The notes below the pieces were generated by a model. It worked only from the letters and a program-made list of their open reading frames with translations, was not told the origin of the DNA and did not search any database. The translations under genes and the position numbers were made by a program. DNA of 60,828 nucleotides, taken from assembly GCF_021462525.1 (NCBI RefSeq), contig NZ_JAKEDT010000013.1:1-60828 (forward strand), read 5' to 3'. This document shows, piece after piece, positions 32,859-42,154 of the stretch (the first letter of the stretch is position 1; each line of letters opens with the position of its first letter). The stretch comes from Thermus caliditerrae (GTDB lineage: Bacteria; Deinococcota; Deinococci; Deinococcales; Thermaceae).

Positions 32859-34103
32859 CTAGAAGCGGTAGCTCTTGGGCACCACCACCACGCCCTCCGG
32901 GGTCACGGTGAAGCCCCGGGCGCGGTCGGCCTCGAGGTCGTAGCCGATCTCGGTGTGAGGGGGGATCTTCACGTTCTTGTCGATGATGGCGTTCCTTATG
33001 CGGCAGTAGCGGCCCACCTCCACGTCGTCAAAGAGGACGGAGCGCTCCACCAGGCTGTAGGAGTTCACCCGTACCCGCCGGAAGAGGACGGACTCCCGCA
33101 CCGTCCCCCCGCTCACGATAACCCCCCCGGCCAGGAGGCTGTTGAGGGCCCGGCCCACCCTTTCCCCCGTTTCGTGCACGAACTTGGCCGGGGGGCTGAA
33201 GAGGTTGGCGGTCCTGAGGGGCCACTCGGGGTTGAAAAGGTCGAACTCGGGAATGACCTTGACCAGGTCCATACTGGCCTCAAAGTAGGCGTCCAAGGTG
33301 CCCACGTCCCGCCAGTAGAGGTTGGGGCCCTCCTGGCCGGGAATGGGGTTGCGGTGGAAGTCGTAGGCAAAGACCCGGTAACCCTCCTTGAGGGCCTTGG
33401 GGATCACGTCCTTGCCGAAATCGTGGCTGGAAGCCTCGTCCCTGGCGTCGGCCTCCAGGAGCTCAAAGAGGGCCTCGGTGCAGAAGATGTAATTGCCCAT
33501 GGAGGCCAGGGCCAGGTGGGGCTTGTTGGGCAGGGGCTTGGGGCTTTTGGGCTTTTCCTGGAACTCGGTGATGCGCCACTCCTCGTCCACCTGGAGGACG
33601 CCGAAGCGGGAGGCCTCGGCCACGGACACGGGGTAGGCGGCGATGGTGATGTCCGCCCGCTTCTCGTAGTGGTACTCCACCATGTGGCGCACGTTCATCT
33701 TGAAGATGTGGTCCCCCCCAAAGATGGCTACCGCAGTGGGGGCGTGGTTTTGCACCAGGTGCAGGTTCTGGTAGATGGCGTCGGCGGTGCCGCGGTACCA
33801 AACGGGACCCAGCTCCTCGTAGCGGTACATCTGGGCGGGTACCAGGAGGATGAAGTGGTCCTCCAGAAAAGCGCCGAAGCGCCAGTAGCGCTGGATGTGC
33901 TCGGTGAGGGACTGCGCCTTGAACTGGGTGAGGACGTAGATGGAGTAGATGCCGGAGTTCACGAAATTGTTGAGCACGAAGTCAATGATGCGGTACTTGG
34001 CCCCAAAGGGCACCGCGGGCTTGGCCCGCTTGGCGGTGAGGGGGTAGAGGCGGCTCCCCTGCCCTCCCGCCAGGATCATGCCCAGAACCTCCACCTTGAC
34101 CAT
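32859..34103 (-). CDS. glgC: Glucose-1-phosphate adenylyltransferase
   Basis: The 414-residue enzyme makes ADP-glucose for glycogen. The nucleotidyltransferase domain opens with [24 protein letters not shown], and the C-terminal left-handed beta-helix (about 300-414) has repeats such as [21 protein letters not shown]. Strong signals precede it on the minus strand: TAAACT at 34130-34125 and AAAGGAGGG before the ATG. It heads a six-gene unit ending with glgA and the TPR gene. Confidence 0.95.
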   Translation of the reverse strand: MVKVEVLGMILAGGQGSRLYPLTAKRAKPAVPFGAKYRIIDFVLNNFVNSGIYSIYVLTQFKAQSLTEHIQRYWRFGAFLEDHFILLVPAQMYRYEELGPVWYRGTADAIYQNLHLVQNHAPTAVAIFGGDHIFKMNVRHMVEYHYEKRADITIAAYPVSVAEASRFGVLQVDEEWRITEFQEKPKSPKPLPNKPHLALASMGNYIFCTEALFELLEADARDEASSHDFGKDVIPKALKEGYRVFAYDFHRNPIPGQEGPNLYWRDVGTLDAYFEASMDLVKVIPEFDLFNPEWPLRTANLFSPPAKFVHETGERVGRALNSLLAGGVIVSGGTVRESVLFRRVRVNSYSLVERSVLFDDVEVGRYCRIRNAIIDKNVKIPPHTEIGYDLEADRARGFTVTPEGVVVVPKSYRF

Positions 34104-34159
34104 GAAATCCCTCCTTTGTGGGGTAGTTTACCCCAAGCCCTTGGGGGCATACGTCCGGG

Positions 34160-34165
34160 TATAGT
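34160..34165 (+). promoter_or_regulatory. -10 box TATAGT for the LonC-like gene
   Basis: TATAGT ends seven bases before ATG 34173 and there is no ribosome site, which predicts a leaderless mRNA. The divergent glgC promoter lies about 30 bases away. Confidence 0.5.
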
Positions 34166-34172
34166 GAACCCG

Positions 34173-36266
34173 ATGCGGGTTCCCGATCTGCGTTGGTTCA
34201 CCCCGCCCACGACGCCCAAGCCCGCGCCTCCCTTTTTCGGCCAGGAGCGGGCCCTTAGGGCCCTCGAGGCCGCCTTCCGTCAGGGAGGCCACGGCTACCT
34301 GGTAGGCCCAAGCGGGCTGGGAAAGCGAAAGCGGCTCCTGGCCTATCTGGAAGGGCGCCCCTTTCCCAAGGAGGAGCTGGTCTACCTGCCCCTGGGAGAG
34401 GAAGCCTTTCCCCTCCTCCTCCCCCAGGGGGAGGGGCGGGCCCTCCTGGAGGGGGTGGAGGCCCTCTTGGCCGAGTTCACCCCGGCCCTCTTCCGGGAGC
34501 GAGGCTTCCTCTACGCCAAAAACCTGGTGGAGGCGCGCTACGAGAAGGAGGCGGAGGCCCTGCTCAAGGGCTTGGCCGAGGAAGCCGAAGGCTACGGCTT
34601 CACCCTCTTGGAGGAAGAGGAGGGGATCAAGCTCTCCGGCAAGGGCCCCCTGCCCCCGGAGCTTTCCGCCAAGCTGGAGGAGACCGTCTTGGCCTATGTG
34701 GACGCCGGGCAGAAGGCCCAAGCTGAGGTGGCCGCCCTCAGGCGGGGCTTCGCCGAGCGCTTCCTCCTGCCCAAGGCCCAGGAGCTCAAGGGCCGCTTCC
34801 CCCAGGCCGGGCGCTACCTGGACTGGCTTTTGGAAACTCTCCTGCGGGCCGCGGCGCTGGAGGAGGAGTTAGAGCTGGGAAAGCTTCTGCCCCGCCTCCT
34901 GGTGGAGGGAGGCCCCCGGCTGGTCTACGAGCCCAACCCCAGCCCGGAGAGGCTTTTGGGCCACCTGGAGTACGAGGTGCGGGAGGGCGCCCTCTCCACC
35001 CACCTGGGCCTCTTACGCCCTGGGGCGCTGCACCGCGCCCTGGGGGGGGTGCTGGTCCTGGAAGCCCACCGGGTGTGGGAGCTGGGGAGCTATGCCCTCC
35101 TGAAGCGGGCCTTGGCCACAAAAGAGGTGGAGCCCCTCTCCCCCAGGCCCGAGGTCAAAGGCCCCAGGCTCAAGCCCGCCCCCCTCAAGGCCCAGGTCTT
35201 CCTGGTGGGGCCGCCGGAGGTCATCGCCTTTTTGGAGGAGGACGAGGAGTTTTTGGAGCTCTTTCCCTTCCGCGTGGAGTTCAGCCCGGAACTTCCCTAC
35301 ACCGAGGAGAACGTGGCCTACCTGGGGGGATTTTTGCAAGCCGAGGGGGTGGCGCTAACCCCTGAGGGCCTGGCAGCCCTGGCGGACGAGGCCCGGCGGT
35401 GGGTAGGGCACCGGGAGCGGCTGGACGCCAGGCTTTACCGCCTTTTGGACCTGGCCGGGGAAGCCTCGGCCCTGAAGCGCCCCCTGGACCGGAAGGCGGT
35501 GGAGGAGGCCCTCCGGGCCCGGGAGGAGCGGTTTGGCCTGGAGGAGGAGCTCTATCTCCAGGACCTGAAGGAAGGGGTGGTGGCCCTCGAGGTCCAAGGG
35601 GAGCGGGTGGGGGAGGTGAACGGCCTGGTGGTGGTGGAAGGGCCCGTGCCCGCAGGCCGTCCCGTGCGCATCACCGCCCAGGCGGGCCCTGGAAGGGAGG
35701 GCATCCTCTCCATCGACCGGGAGGTGGGCCTGGGGGGCCAGGTCTTCCACAAGGCCGTCCTCACCCTGGCCGGGTACCTCCGGGGCACCTACGCCAGCGT
35801 GGGAGCCCTCTCTGCCACGGTGAGCCTGGTCTTTGAGCAGAGCTACGGGGGGATCGAGGGGGACTCCGCGGGGCTTGCCGAGCTTTTGGCGGTGCTTTCC
35901 GCCATCTCCGGCCTCCCCCTGAGGCAGGACCTGGCGGTCACCGGGAGCCTGGACCAGACCGGCCGGGTCTTGGCCGTGGGCCGGGTGGCGGAGAAGGTGG
36001 AGGGGTTTTACCGGGTGTGCCAAGCCCTGGGCCTTACCGGCACCCAAGGGGTAGTCCTCCCCAGGGCCAACCTGCCCCACCTCACCCTGCGCCAGGAGGT
36101 GGTGGAGGCGGTGGAAAGGGGCCACTTCCACCTCTATGCGGTGGAGGAGGTGGACGAGGCCATCGAGCTCCTCTTCGGCCGCAAGGCCTACTGGGTGCAC
36201 GAGAAGGTGCGAGAGGTGCTGGCCCACTTCCAAAGCCTGGAAAACGGCGAGGGCGAAAAGGGCTAA
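34173..36266 (+). CDS. lonC: LonC-type (ATP-independent Lon-like) protease
   Basis: The 697-residue protein has an N-terminal AAA-like part, a long helical insertion and a C-terminal S16 Lon protease domain. The dyad is S565 (EGDSAGLAE) and K608 (GRVAEKVEG), 43 residues apart as in E. coli Lon. The Walker A segment is GPSGLGKRKR, with Arg where Ser or Thr should follow the Lys, and the Walker B-like stretch is VLVLEAHRVW; both are degenerate. This matches the ATP-independent LonC described from Meiothermus. A longer frame upstream is the shadow of glgC. Confidence 0.9.
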   Translation: MRVPDLRWFTPPTTPKPAPPFFGQERALRALEAAFRQGGHGYLVGPSGLGKRKRLLAYLEGRPFPKEELVYLPLGEEAFPLLLPQGEGRALLEGVEALLAEFTPALFRERGFLYAKNLVEARYEKEAEALLKGLAEEAEGYGFTLLEEEEGIKLSGKGPLPPELSAKLEETVLAYVDAGQKAQAEVAALRRGFAERFLLPKAQELKGRFPQAGRYLDWLLETLLRAAALEEELELGKLLPRLLVEGGPRLVYEPNPSPERLLGHLEYEVREGALSTHLGLLRPGALHRALGGVLVLEAHRVWELGSYALLKRALATKEVEPLSPRPEVKGPRLKPAPLKAQVFLVGPPEVIAFLEEDEEFLELFPFRVEFSPELPYTEENVAYLGGFLQAEGVALTPEGLAALADEARRWVGHRERLDARLYRLLDLAGEASALKRPLDRKAVEEALRAREERFGLEEELYLQDLKEGVVALEVQGERVGEVNGLVVVEGPVPAGRPVRITAQAGPGREGILSIDREVGLGGQVFHKAVLTLAGYLRGTYASVGALSATVSLVFEQSYGGIEGDSAGLAELLAVLSAISGLPLRQDLAVTGSLDQTGRVLAVGRVAEKVEGFYRVCQALGLTGTQGVVLPRANLPHLTLRQEVVEAVERGHFHLYAVEEVDEAIELLFGRKAYWVHEKVREVLAHFQSLENGEGEKG

Positions 36267-36307
36267 GTATCCACAAGCTGAAGCGGCGCGCCCATGCTTT
36301 TTGGGGT

Positions 36308-36336
36308 CCCCGCCGTGGCCTAGGGCCACGACGGGG
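36308..36336. terminator. Bidirectional hairpin between lonC and the acylase gene
   Basis: A 13-bp stem with one mismatch (36308-36320 with 36324-36336) and loop TAG lies between convergent genes. A short T run occurs on each side. Confidence 0.7.
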
Positions 36337-36339
36337 CCT

Positions 36340-38646
36340 TTAGCGGCCGGGCTCCAGGAGGAGGGTTTTGCCCCCTTCCGCAAAGCGCATGGGCAGGTAC
36401 GCCCCTCGCTGCCATAGGGGCAGGAGGTCGGCGTAGTGGGGGGAGAGGAAGTGCCCCGACTGGCCCATGGGGTGGATGAAGAGGGAGGCCTCCGGGTCCG
36501 AAAGGTCCACGATCTGGCGGTAGCTGGGCCCGTGGGTCATCTGGAGGCTTTGGGGGACGAAGGGCCCCACGTTCACCGTGTACCGGTCCCCGCCGAAGGG
36601 CACCCTCCGGTCGGTGAGGCGCTTCAAGGGGGTGTGGGTGAGGACCGCGTGGGGGAAGGTGGCCTGGTGTACCTCTCCCCAGGAGCGGGCCCTTAGGGCC
36701 TCCTTCCGGTCCAGGGCCCTTTCCAGGGCCAAAGCGGCAAAGTCCAGGCAGGTCTCCCGGAACTCGGTCCCGGGCTGGTCGCAATTTGGGTCGCCTTCCC
36801 GCAGGGCCTTCAGGAGGTAGCGGGGCTCGTCCCAGTAGGCCTCGCCCACCTCCTTTTCCGGAAGCCGGGTGAGCTCGGTGTACCAAAGGGCGAAGACCAA
36901 GGCCTCCTCCGAGGCCCGATCCGCCATCCCGTCCCAGGCAAGAAGCCGCTCCCGCCAGGTCCGGCTCCGCTCGGAAAGGGGATTAAGAAGCTCCAGGACC
37001 GGGCGGAAATCCCGTAAGAGGAGGCTCTTCTGATCCATCTGGATGGCCTTCATGTCCTCCAAGGAGAGCTTCTCCTTGGCCAAGAGCATTTCCCGGATGC
37101 GCTCCGCCCGGTAGGGCTCGGCCCAGTCGTAGGTGAGGGCGTAGGGGAAGCCCTGAGGGGTCACCTTGTGGTTGGCAGTGACCACCAAGCCCTCCTTGGG
37201 GTTCAGGACCTGGGGCCAGTCCTCCGGCTTGCGGTAGCCCTGCCAGTCCCATTCCCCGTTCCCGGGCACGGGCACCATGCCCGTGTGTCCTTCCCTGCGG
37301 ATGGGAAACTTTCCGGGGGCGATGTAGCCGATGTTGCCGTCCACGTCCGCGTAGACGAAGTTCTGGCTGGGGGCGGAGTAGTGCCGGAGGGCTTCGGTGA
37401 ACTCCAGCCAGTTGCGCGCCCGGTTCACCCCCAAAAAGGCCATGAGGATATGGTCCTCCTCGTCCAGGCTCACCCAGCGGAGGGCCATGGGGATCTTGGG
37501 GGGGTCTTGCAGGGCGTCGGTGATGACGGGCCCGTAGTGGGTTTCCCGCACCCGGAGGACCACCTCCTTCCCCCCCCGCACCTGGATCCTCTCCTCCCGC
37601 ACCCGGTAGGGCACCACCTGGCCCTTGTAGCGGTACCCCTTACCCTCCACGTCCTCGAGGAGGTAGAGGTCCTGCACGTCCGCCCCCACGTTGGTCACCC
37701 CCCAGGCGATGCGCTCGTTCCGGCCGATGACGATGCCAGGCACCCCAGGCAGGGTGGCCCCGATGACCCGGTACCCGGGGGCCTCGAGGGCCATCAGGAA
37801 CCAGAGGCTTGGGGCCTGCAAGCCCAGGTGGGGGTCGTTCGCCAGGAAGGGCTTGCCGGTAGCAGTGCGGCTTCCCGAAACCACCCAGTTGTTGCTGGCC
37901 TCCAGGAAGCGGGGCGGGGCCAGTCGGAGGAGGGCCGCCGGGGCTTCCTCCCGCTTTAGGGGAAGCCCCAAGTCCTCCGCCTGCAGGATGGTGGGGGCGT
38001 CCTCCGGGTAAGGCGGCAGGAGCTCCAGAAGCCTTTCTGGGCTCACCCCCCGGGCCAGGAGGCGGTGGCGCAGAAGCTCCTCCTCCCAGTTCATGGAGAG
38101 GTCAAAGCTCATCATCTTGGCCCAGACCAGGACGTCCGGACCCGTCCAGGGCTCGGGGCGGAAGGAAAGGAGGCGAAACTCGGGGGGTAAGGGGGCCCCG
38201 CTTTCCAAGAAGGCGTTCACCCCGGCCACGTAGGCGTCCACCACCCGCTTCTCCTCGGGGTAGAGGCGCTCGTAGGCGCTTTCCGCCGCCCGGTAGAAGC
38301 CCCAGGTGCGCAGGAAACGGTCTTGCGGCAGCGCCGCCTCCCCCAACACCTCGGCAAGCCTCCCCTGCCCCACCCGGCGCTGGAACTCCATCTGCCAGAG
38401 CCTTTCCTGGGCGTGGACGAAGCCCTGGGCGAAGAAGAGGTCCTCGAGGCTCGCCGCCCGCACCCGTACCACCCCCCACCTGTCCCGCACCACCTCCACC
38501 GGGGTGGAAAGGCCCTTCAGGGCAATACGCCCCTCCACCTGGGGCAAGGAGGCCCGCAGGGTGAGGTAGACCCCCAACGCCGCCAGCAAGACCACCCCGA
38601 GCACCAGGCCAAGAAGCCAAGCCAGAAGCCGCAGAAGGCGTTTCAT
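36340..38646 (-). CDS. Penicillin acylase family (Ntn) amidohydrolase
   Basis: The 768-residue protein has an N-terminal membrane or signal helix (LLAWLLGLVLGVVLLAALGVYL), an alpha-chain region with VRVRAASLEDLFFAQGFVHAQERLWQM, a linker, and a beta chain that would start at the serine of SNNWVVSGSRTATGKP near residue 250 after self-cleavage. The HLGLQAPSLW and GVTNVGADVQDLY motifs are typical. It acts outside the cytoplasm on amides or N-acyl-homoserine-lactone-like compounds; the substrate is unknown. Confidence 0.92.
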   Translation of the reverse strand: MKRLLRLLAWLLGLVLGVVLLAALGVYLTLRASLPQVEGRIALKGLSTPVEVVRDRWGVVRVRAASLEDLFFAQGFVHAQERLWQMEFQRRVGQGRLAEVLGEAALPQDRFLRTWGFYRAAESAYERLYPEEKRVVDAYVAGVNAFLESGAPLPPEFRLLSFRPEPWTGPDVLVWAKMMSFDLSMNWEEELLRHRLLARGVSPERLLELLPPYPEDAPTILQAEDLGLPLKREEAPAALLRLAPPRFLEASNNWVVSGSRTATGKPFLANDPHLGLQAPSLWFLMALEAPGYRVIGATLPGVPGIVIGRNERIAWGVTNVGADVQDLYLLEDVEGKGYRYKGQVVPYRVREERIQVRGGKEVVLRVRETHYGPVITDALQDPPKIPMALRWVSLDEEDHILMAFLGVNRARNWLEFTEALRHYSAPSQNFVYADVDGNIGYIAPGKFPIRREGHTGMVPVPGNGEWDWQGYRKPEDWPQVLNPKEGLVVTANHKVTPQGFPYALTYDWAEPYRAERIREMLLAKEKLSLEDMKAIQMDQKSLLLRDFRPVLELLNPLSERSRTWRERLLAWDGMADRASEEALVFALWYTELTRLPEKEVGEAYWDEPRYLLKALREGDPNCDQPGTEFRETCLDFAALALERALDRKEALRARSWGEVHQATFPHAVLTHTPLKRLTDRRVPFGGDRYTVNVGPFVPQSLQMTHGPSYRQIVDLSDPEASLFIHPMGQSGHFLSPHYADLLPLWQRGAYLPMRFAEGGKTLLLEPGR

Positions 38647-38656
38647 GGTTGGACGG

Positions 38657-38666
38657 AGTATACCAT
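38657..38666. promoter_or_regulatory. Overlapping divergent -10 boxes (TATACT / TACCAT)
   Basis: TATACT on the minus strand (38662-38657) ends ten bases before the acylase ATG. TACCAT on the plus strand (38661-38666) ends six bases before ATG 38673. The boxes overlap by two bases. Confidence 0.45.
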
Positions 38667-38672
38667 GGGGCC

Positions 38673-39146
38673 ATGGAACTGCTGCGCGCCGCCCTAAGCG
38701 GCCTTCTGCTGGGCCTTTTCTTCCAGCGCCTGGGCCTGCCCGGGGGAGCGGTGGTGGGGGCCATGCTGGGCACGGGCCTCCACCAGCTCCTCCTGCCCCC
38801 CGCCCCCACCCCCCGGGGCCTGGACCTCCTGGTCCAGCTCCTGGCCGGGGTACTGGTGGGGCTTTCCTTCCGGCGGGAGCTTCTCTCCCCCCGCCTCCTG
38901 CCCTACGCCGTCCTGGCCGCCTTAGCCTTCTTGCTTTTGGCGGTGGCCTTAGCCCTCCTCTTCGCCCGGGCCCTGGGGCAGGAACCCAAGGCCCTCCTCT
39001 TTGCCCTCGCCCCAGGGGGGATTACCGGCATGGGCCCCCTGAGCCAGGCGGAGGGGGGAAGCGCAGCCCTGGTGGGGGTGTTCCACACGCTGCGGGTTTT
39101 CCTCCTCTTCCTGCTGGTGCCCCTTTTGGCCCGGCTTCTTCGGTAG
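38673..39146 (+). CDS. Half-length AbrB-type membrane protein
   Basis: The 157-residue protein has about five membrane helices and one AbrB duplication unit (LGLPGGAVVGAMLGTGLHQL, then FALAPGGITGMGPLSQAEGG). The usual family protein carries two such units in about 340 residues, so this one probably dimerises. AbrB-type proteins are linked to glyoxylate or ammonia metabolism in other bacteria, with no firm function. No ribosome site is seen. Confidence 0.8.
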   Translation: MELLRAALSGLLLGLFFQRLGLPGGAVVGAMLGTGLHQLLLPPAPTPRGLDLLVQLLAGVLVGLSFRRELLSPRLLPYAVLAALAFLLLAVALALLFARALGQEPKALLFALAPGGITGMGPLSQAEGGSAALVGVFHTLRVFLLFLLVPLLARLLR

Positions 39147-39155
39147 TATGGGGGC

Positions 39156-39365
39156 ATGCGGCTGGAGTTCTTGGAAAACGGACCCATTCGGGTGGAGGGG
39201 GAGCGCTTCACGTTGCGGGTGGGGGACAAGGAGGAAGTCTTGGAGAAACCCCGGGTCTTCCTCTGCCGTTGCGGGGCCTCGGGCAACAAGCCCTTCTGCG
39301 ACGGCACCCACAAGCGCATCGGCTTCCAGGCTCCGGGAGGGGTCTTGGAAGTGGAAGGAGACTGA
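39156..39365 (+). CDS. CDGSH iron-sulfur protein
   Basis: The 69-residue protein holds one CDGSH motif: C37-x-C39-x8-C48-x3-H52 (CRCGASGNKPFCDGTH), the 3Cys:1His ligand set for a labile 2Fe-2S cluster. It is soluble, with no membrane anchor. TAGTAT ends six bases before the ATG and overlaps the stop of the preceding gene, so it may have its own leaderless transcript. Role unknown, possibly redox or cluster transfer. Confidence 0.92.
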   Translation: MRLEFLENGPIRVEGERFTLRVGDKEEVLEKPRVFLCRCGASGNKPFCDGTHKRIGFQAPGGVLEVEGD

Positions 39366-39408
39366 CCCGCTGGTCAACTTGAGGCCAAGGGGGTAAACTC
39401 CGGTAGCC

Positions 39409-40368
39409 ATGGGCGAGATGCGCTACCGGAAACTGGGCAAATGGGGGCTTAAGGTCTCGGAGATCTCCTTGGGGGCCTGGGTCACCTTCGGGGATGTGGT
39501 GAAGGACAAGGAAACCGTCCGGGAGATCGTAAAGATCGCCTACGAGGGCGGGGTCAACTTCTTCGACAACGCCGACGTCTACGCCAAGGGCCTGGCGGAG
39601 GAGATCATGGGCGAGGTGCTCAGGGAGTTTCCCCGGCACACCCTGGTCCTCTCCACCAAGGCCTACTGGCCCATGTCGGAGGACCCCAACGACCGGGGCC
39701 TAAGCCGGAAACACCTCCTGGAGAGCATCACCCAAAGCCTGAAGCGGCTAAAGACCGACTACGTGGACCTCTTCTTCGCCCACCGCTTTGACCCCGAGGT
39801 GCCCATGGAGGAGATCGTCTACGCCATGCACACCATCGTGGAAAGGGGCTACGCCCTCTACTGGGGCACCTCGGAGTGGCCCGCCGCCCGCATCGCCGAG
39901 GCGGTGGCCTTCGCCAGGGAAAACGGCCTCCACCCGCCCGTGGTGGAGCAGCCCCAGTACTCCATGCTCTACCGGGAGCGGGTGGAGGGGGAGATCCTCC
40001 CCGAGGCGGAGCGCTTCGGCCTGGGCCTGGTGGTCTGGAGCCCCTTGGCCATGGGGATGCTCACCGGGCGGTACGACCAGGAAATCCCCGAGGACAGCCG
40101 CTTCGCCCGCTACCCCCAGTTCGCCGAGCGCTTCCTCACGGAGGAAAACCGGAAGAAGGTGCTGAAGCTCAAGGAGGTGGCGGACGAGCTGGGCCTAACC
40201 CGCACCCAGCTGGCCTTGGCCTGGGTGCTTAGGCTTCCCGGCATCTCCAGCGCCATCACCGGGGCCACCCGCCCCGAGCAGATCCGGGAGAGCCTGGGGG
40301 CCGCGGGGGTGGACCTGCCCCAGGAGGCCCGGGAAAAGATTGAGGCCATCCTAAAAGGCGAAGCCTGA
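39409..40368 (+). CDS. Aldo/keto reductase
   Basis: The 319-residue TIM-barrel NADPH oxidoreductase shows the full catalytic tetrad D53, Y58, K84 and H125 (FFDNADVY, STKAYW, FFAHRF). The C-terminal coenzyme part SSAITGATRPEQIRESL resembles the potassium-channel beta-subunit group of the family. Substrate unknown. A TAAACT box at 39394-39399 with TGGTCA 17 bases upstream could drive it. ATG 39418 is an alternative start. Confidence 0.93.
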   Translation: MGEMRYRKLGKWGLKVSEISLGAWVTFGDVVKDKETVREIVKIAYEGGVNFFDNADVYAKGLAEEIMGEVLREFPRHTLVLSTKAYWPMSEDPNDRGLSRKHLLESITQSLKRLKTDYVDLFFAHRFDPEVPMEEIVYAMHTIVERGYALYWGTSEWPAARIAEAVAFARENGLHPPVVEQPQYSMLYRERVEGEILPEAERFGLGLVVWSPLAMGMLTGRYDQEIPEDSRFARYPQFAERFLTEENRKKVLKLKEVADELGLTRTQLALAWVLRLPGISSAITGATRPEQIRESLGAAGVDLPQEAREKIEAILKGEA

Positions 40369-40373
40369 GCTAG

Positions 40374-40589
40374 GGGGCCCCCAACCCCTTGGCCATGCTC
40401 CTTGCGGGGCCGCTGGCCGACCGGGTCTTCGGCCCCCGGTACGGGCAGGGGGAAGGCATCACCTTCATGCTCCTCCTCTTCGGGAGCCTGGGGGTGCTTT
40501 GGGGGCTTTCCGGCTACCTCTTTCCCGGGGCGCGGGAGGTGGAGCGCCTCCTTCCCGACGCTAAGGAAAGCCAGGCAGCCGCGCCGTGA
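40374..40589 (+). pseudogene. 3' remnant of an MFS permease gene
   Basis: After an in-frame TAG at 40371, a frame encodes GPLADRVFGPRYGQGEG, a hydrophobic helix (ITFMLLLFGSLGVLWGLSGYLF) and a polar tail. This looks like the last loop and last helix of an MFS_3-type permease. There is no start with a ribosome site and no upstream helices, so most of the gene has been deleted. It sits just after the aldo/keto reductase and before the accessory block. Confidence 0.6.
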
Positions 40590-40675
40590 TCGGACGCGGA
40601 CGCAAGGCCAAGGAGCGCCCTTCCAATGTGGCTTCCTTCCCTCCCAAGGAAAGAGGGGGCCTGTAGGCTTCCCCT

Positions 40676-42154
40676 ATGGGCGAGCCCCTCCCCGCCACGG
40701 CCCTCCGCCTCCTGGAGAAGGGACGGGACCGGGAAGCCCAGGCCTTTCTCCTTCCTCCCCAGGAGGGCCCTTTGGAGGCGGAGCGCCTCGCCCTTCTCGG
40801 CTTCGTGGAGGCGAGGCGGGGAAACCTTCAGGCCTACCGCGCCCTGGCCCTGGAGGCCGCCCAAAGGGCCCAGACCCCCCTCACCCTCTACCACCTGGGC
40901 CTGGCCCTCCCCCCAAAGGCGGGGGCCTTGGCCCTGGAGGAGGCCCTCCACCGCTTCGGGGGGGACGCCAAGGGGGAGGCCCGGCTCCACCTGGCCTTGG
41001 CCATCGCCCTGGAGCGCCTGGGCCGGCCCGAGGCCCTGGCCCACGCCGCCCTCGCCCGCCTCAAGGACCCCTCCCCCTGGACCATCCTGCACCACCTGCG
41101 CCTGGAGCTCCTCTTCGGCACGAAGCCCCTCCCGGAGGTCCTGGAGGAGGCGGAGCCCTTCCTGCCCCACCCCTTCCCCGGGGTGCGCCTCCTCGTGGGG
41201 CACACCCTGGCCCTGACTCACCTCCTCCGGGGAAGCCCAAGGCGGGCCAAAAACCTCCTCCGGGGCCTCCTCCCTCTCCTGGAGCCGCAAAGCCTCGCGA
41301 GCTTCCTCGTCCTTGGGGCCTTGGCCCTAGACCCCCCCGAGGTCCGGCTCCTCCTGGAAGGGGCTAAGGCCTTCCTCCCCCGGGAGGGCTGGCCCTGGGG
41401 GTTTTACCTCCTGGCCCGGGGGCTTGGGGAGGGGGATGAGGCCCACCTCCTCGCCGCCCACGGCCTCCTGCGGGAGGAGGGGGCGCTCTACGCCCTCCTG
41501 GCTGAAGCCCGCCTGAAGGCCCTCGGGGTGGAGGTGGAAGCCCCTCTGGCCCCGGGGCTCGCCCCCGCTCTCCGCCCGGAGGCCCGGGCCCTCCTTTTGG
41601 GAGAGGCCGGAACCCCTCTCCTTCGCTTCCTCGGGGGAGGCCCCCTCCCCTCCCTGGGCCCCAGGGGAACCGAGGCCCTGGCCCTCCTCCTCGCCCACGA
41701 GGCAGGCCTTTCGGGAGAGGCCCTGGGGGAGGCGCTTTACGGGGAGCCCAACCCGGGGGCCCTAAAGGCCCTCCTCCACCGCCTGCGGGAGAAGGGCTTC
41801 CGCATCGCCTGTTCCCCTTACCGCTTGGAAAACCCTCCCCCCTCGGACCTCGGAGCCTTCCTTAAGGCCCTCTCCCGGGGGGACCTGGAGGGGGCCCTGG
41901 CCCTCTACCAAGGCCCCCTCCTCCCCTGGAGCCAGGCCCCGGGGGTGGAGGAACTCCGCCTGGAGCTGGAGGAGACCCTGAAGCAGGCGGTGCTGGCCCA
42001 AGGGGACACGGAAAGCCTCTTCCTCCTGGCCGAGCGCCTGAAAGAAGACCTGGAGGTCTGGGAAGCCCTCCTGGAGAGGCTACCCCAGGAAGACCCCCGC
42101 CTCCCCATCGCCCGGGCCCAGGTGGCGAGGCTCTGCCGGGAGTACGGGGTGTGA
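40676..42154 (+). CDS. BTAD-type transcriptional regulator with helical-repeat N-terminus
   Basis: The 492-residue protein has a long N-terminal array of leucine- and alanine-rich helical repeats (about 1-310). A winged-helix-like segment follows at about 325-385 (LSGEALGEALYGEPNPGALKALLHRLREKGFRI), then a bacterial-activator-like helical domain (about 390-470, with RGDLEGALALYQGPLLPWSQ). The wHTH-BTAD order matches SARP regulators but is carried at the C-terminus. It precedes a possible peptide gene, an inverted repeat and an exporter, so it may control them. TAGGCT lies six bases before the ATG and no ribosome site is seen. Confidence 0.75.
   Translation: MGEPLPATALRLLEKGRDREAQAFLLPPQEGPLEAERLALLGFVEARRGNLQAYRALALEAAQRAQTPLTLYHLGLALPPKAGALALEEALHRFGGDAKGEARLHLALAIALERLGRPEALAHAALARLKDPSPWTILHHLRLELLFGTKPLPEVLEEAEPFLPHPFPGVRLLVGHTLALTHLLRGSPRRAKNLLRGLLPLLEPQSLASFLVLGALALDPPEVRLLLEGAKAFLPREGWPWGFYLLARGLGEGDEAHLLAAHGLLREEGALYALLAEARLKALGVEVEAPLAPGLAPALRPEARALLLGEAGTPLLRFLGGGPLPSLGPRGTEALALLLAHEAGLSGEALGEALYGEPNPGALKALLHRLREKGFRIACSPYRLENPPPSDLGAFLKALSRGDLEGALALYQGPLLPWSQAPGVEELRLELEETLKQAVLAQGDTESLFLLAERLKEDLEVWEALLERLPQEDPRLPIARAQVARLCREYGV

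Noticed and set aside
32955-34172. Long N-terminal extension of the LonC frame
   Set aside because: It is the antisense of glgC; the -10 box and ATG at 34173 define the gene.
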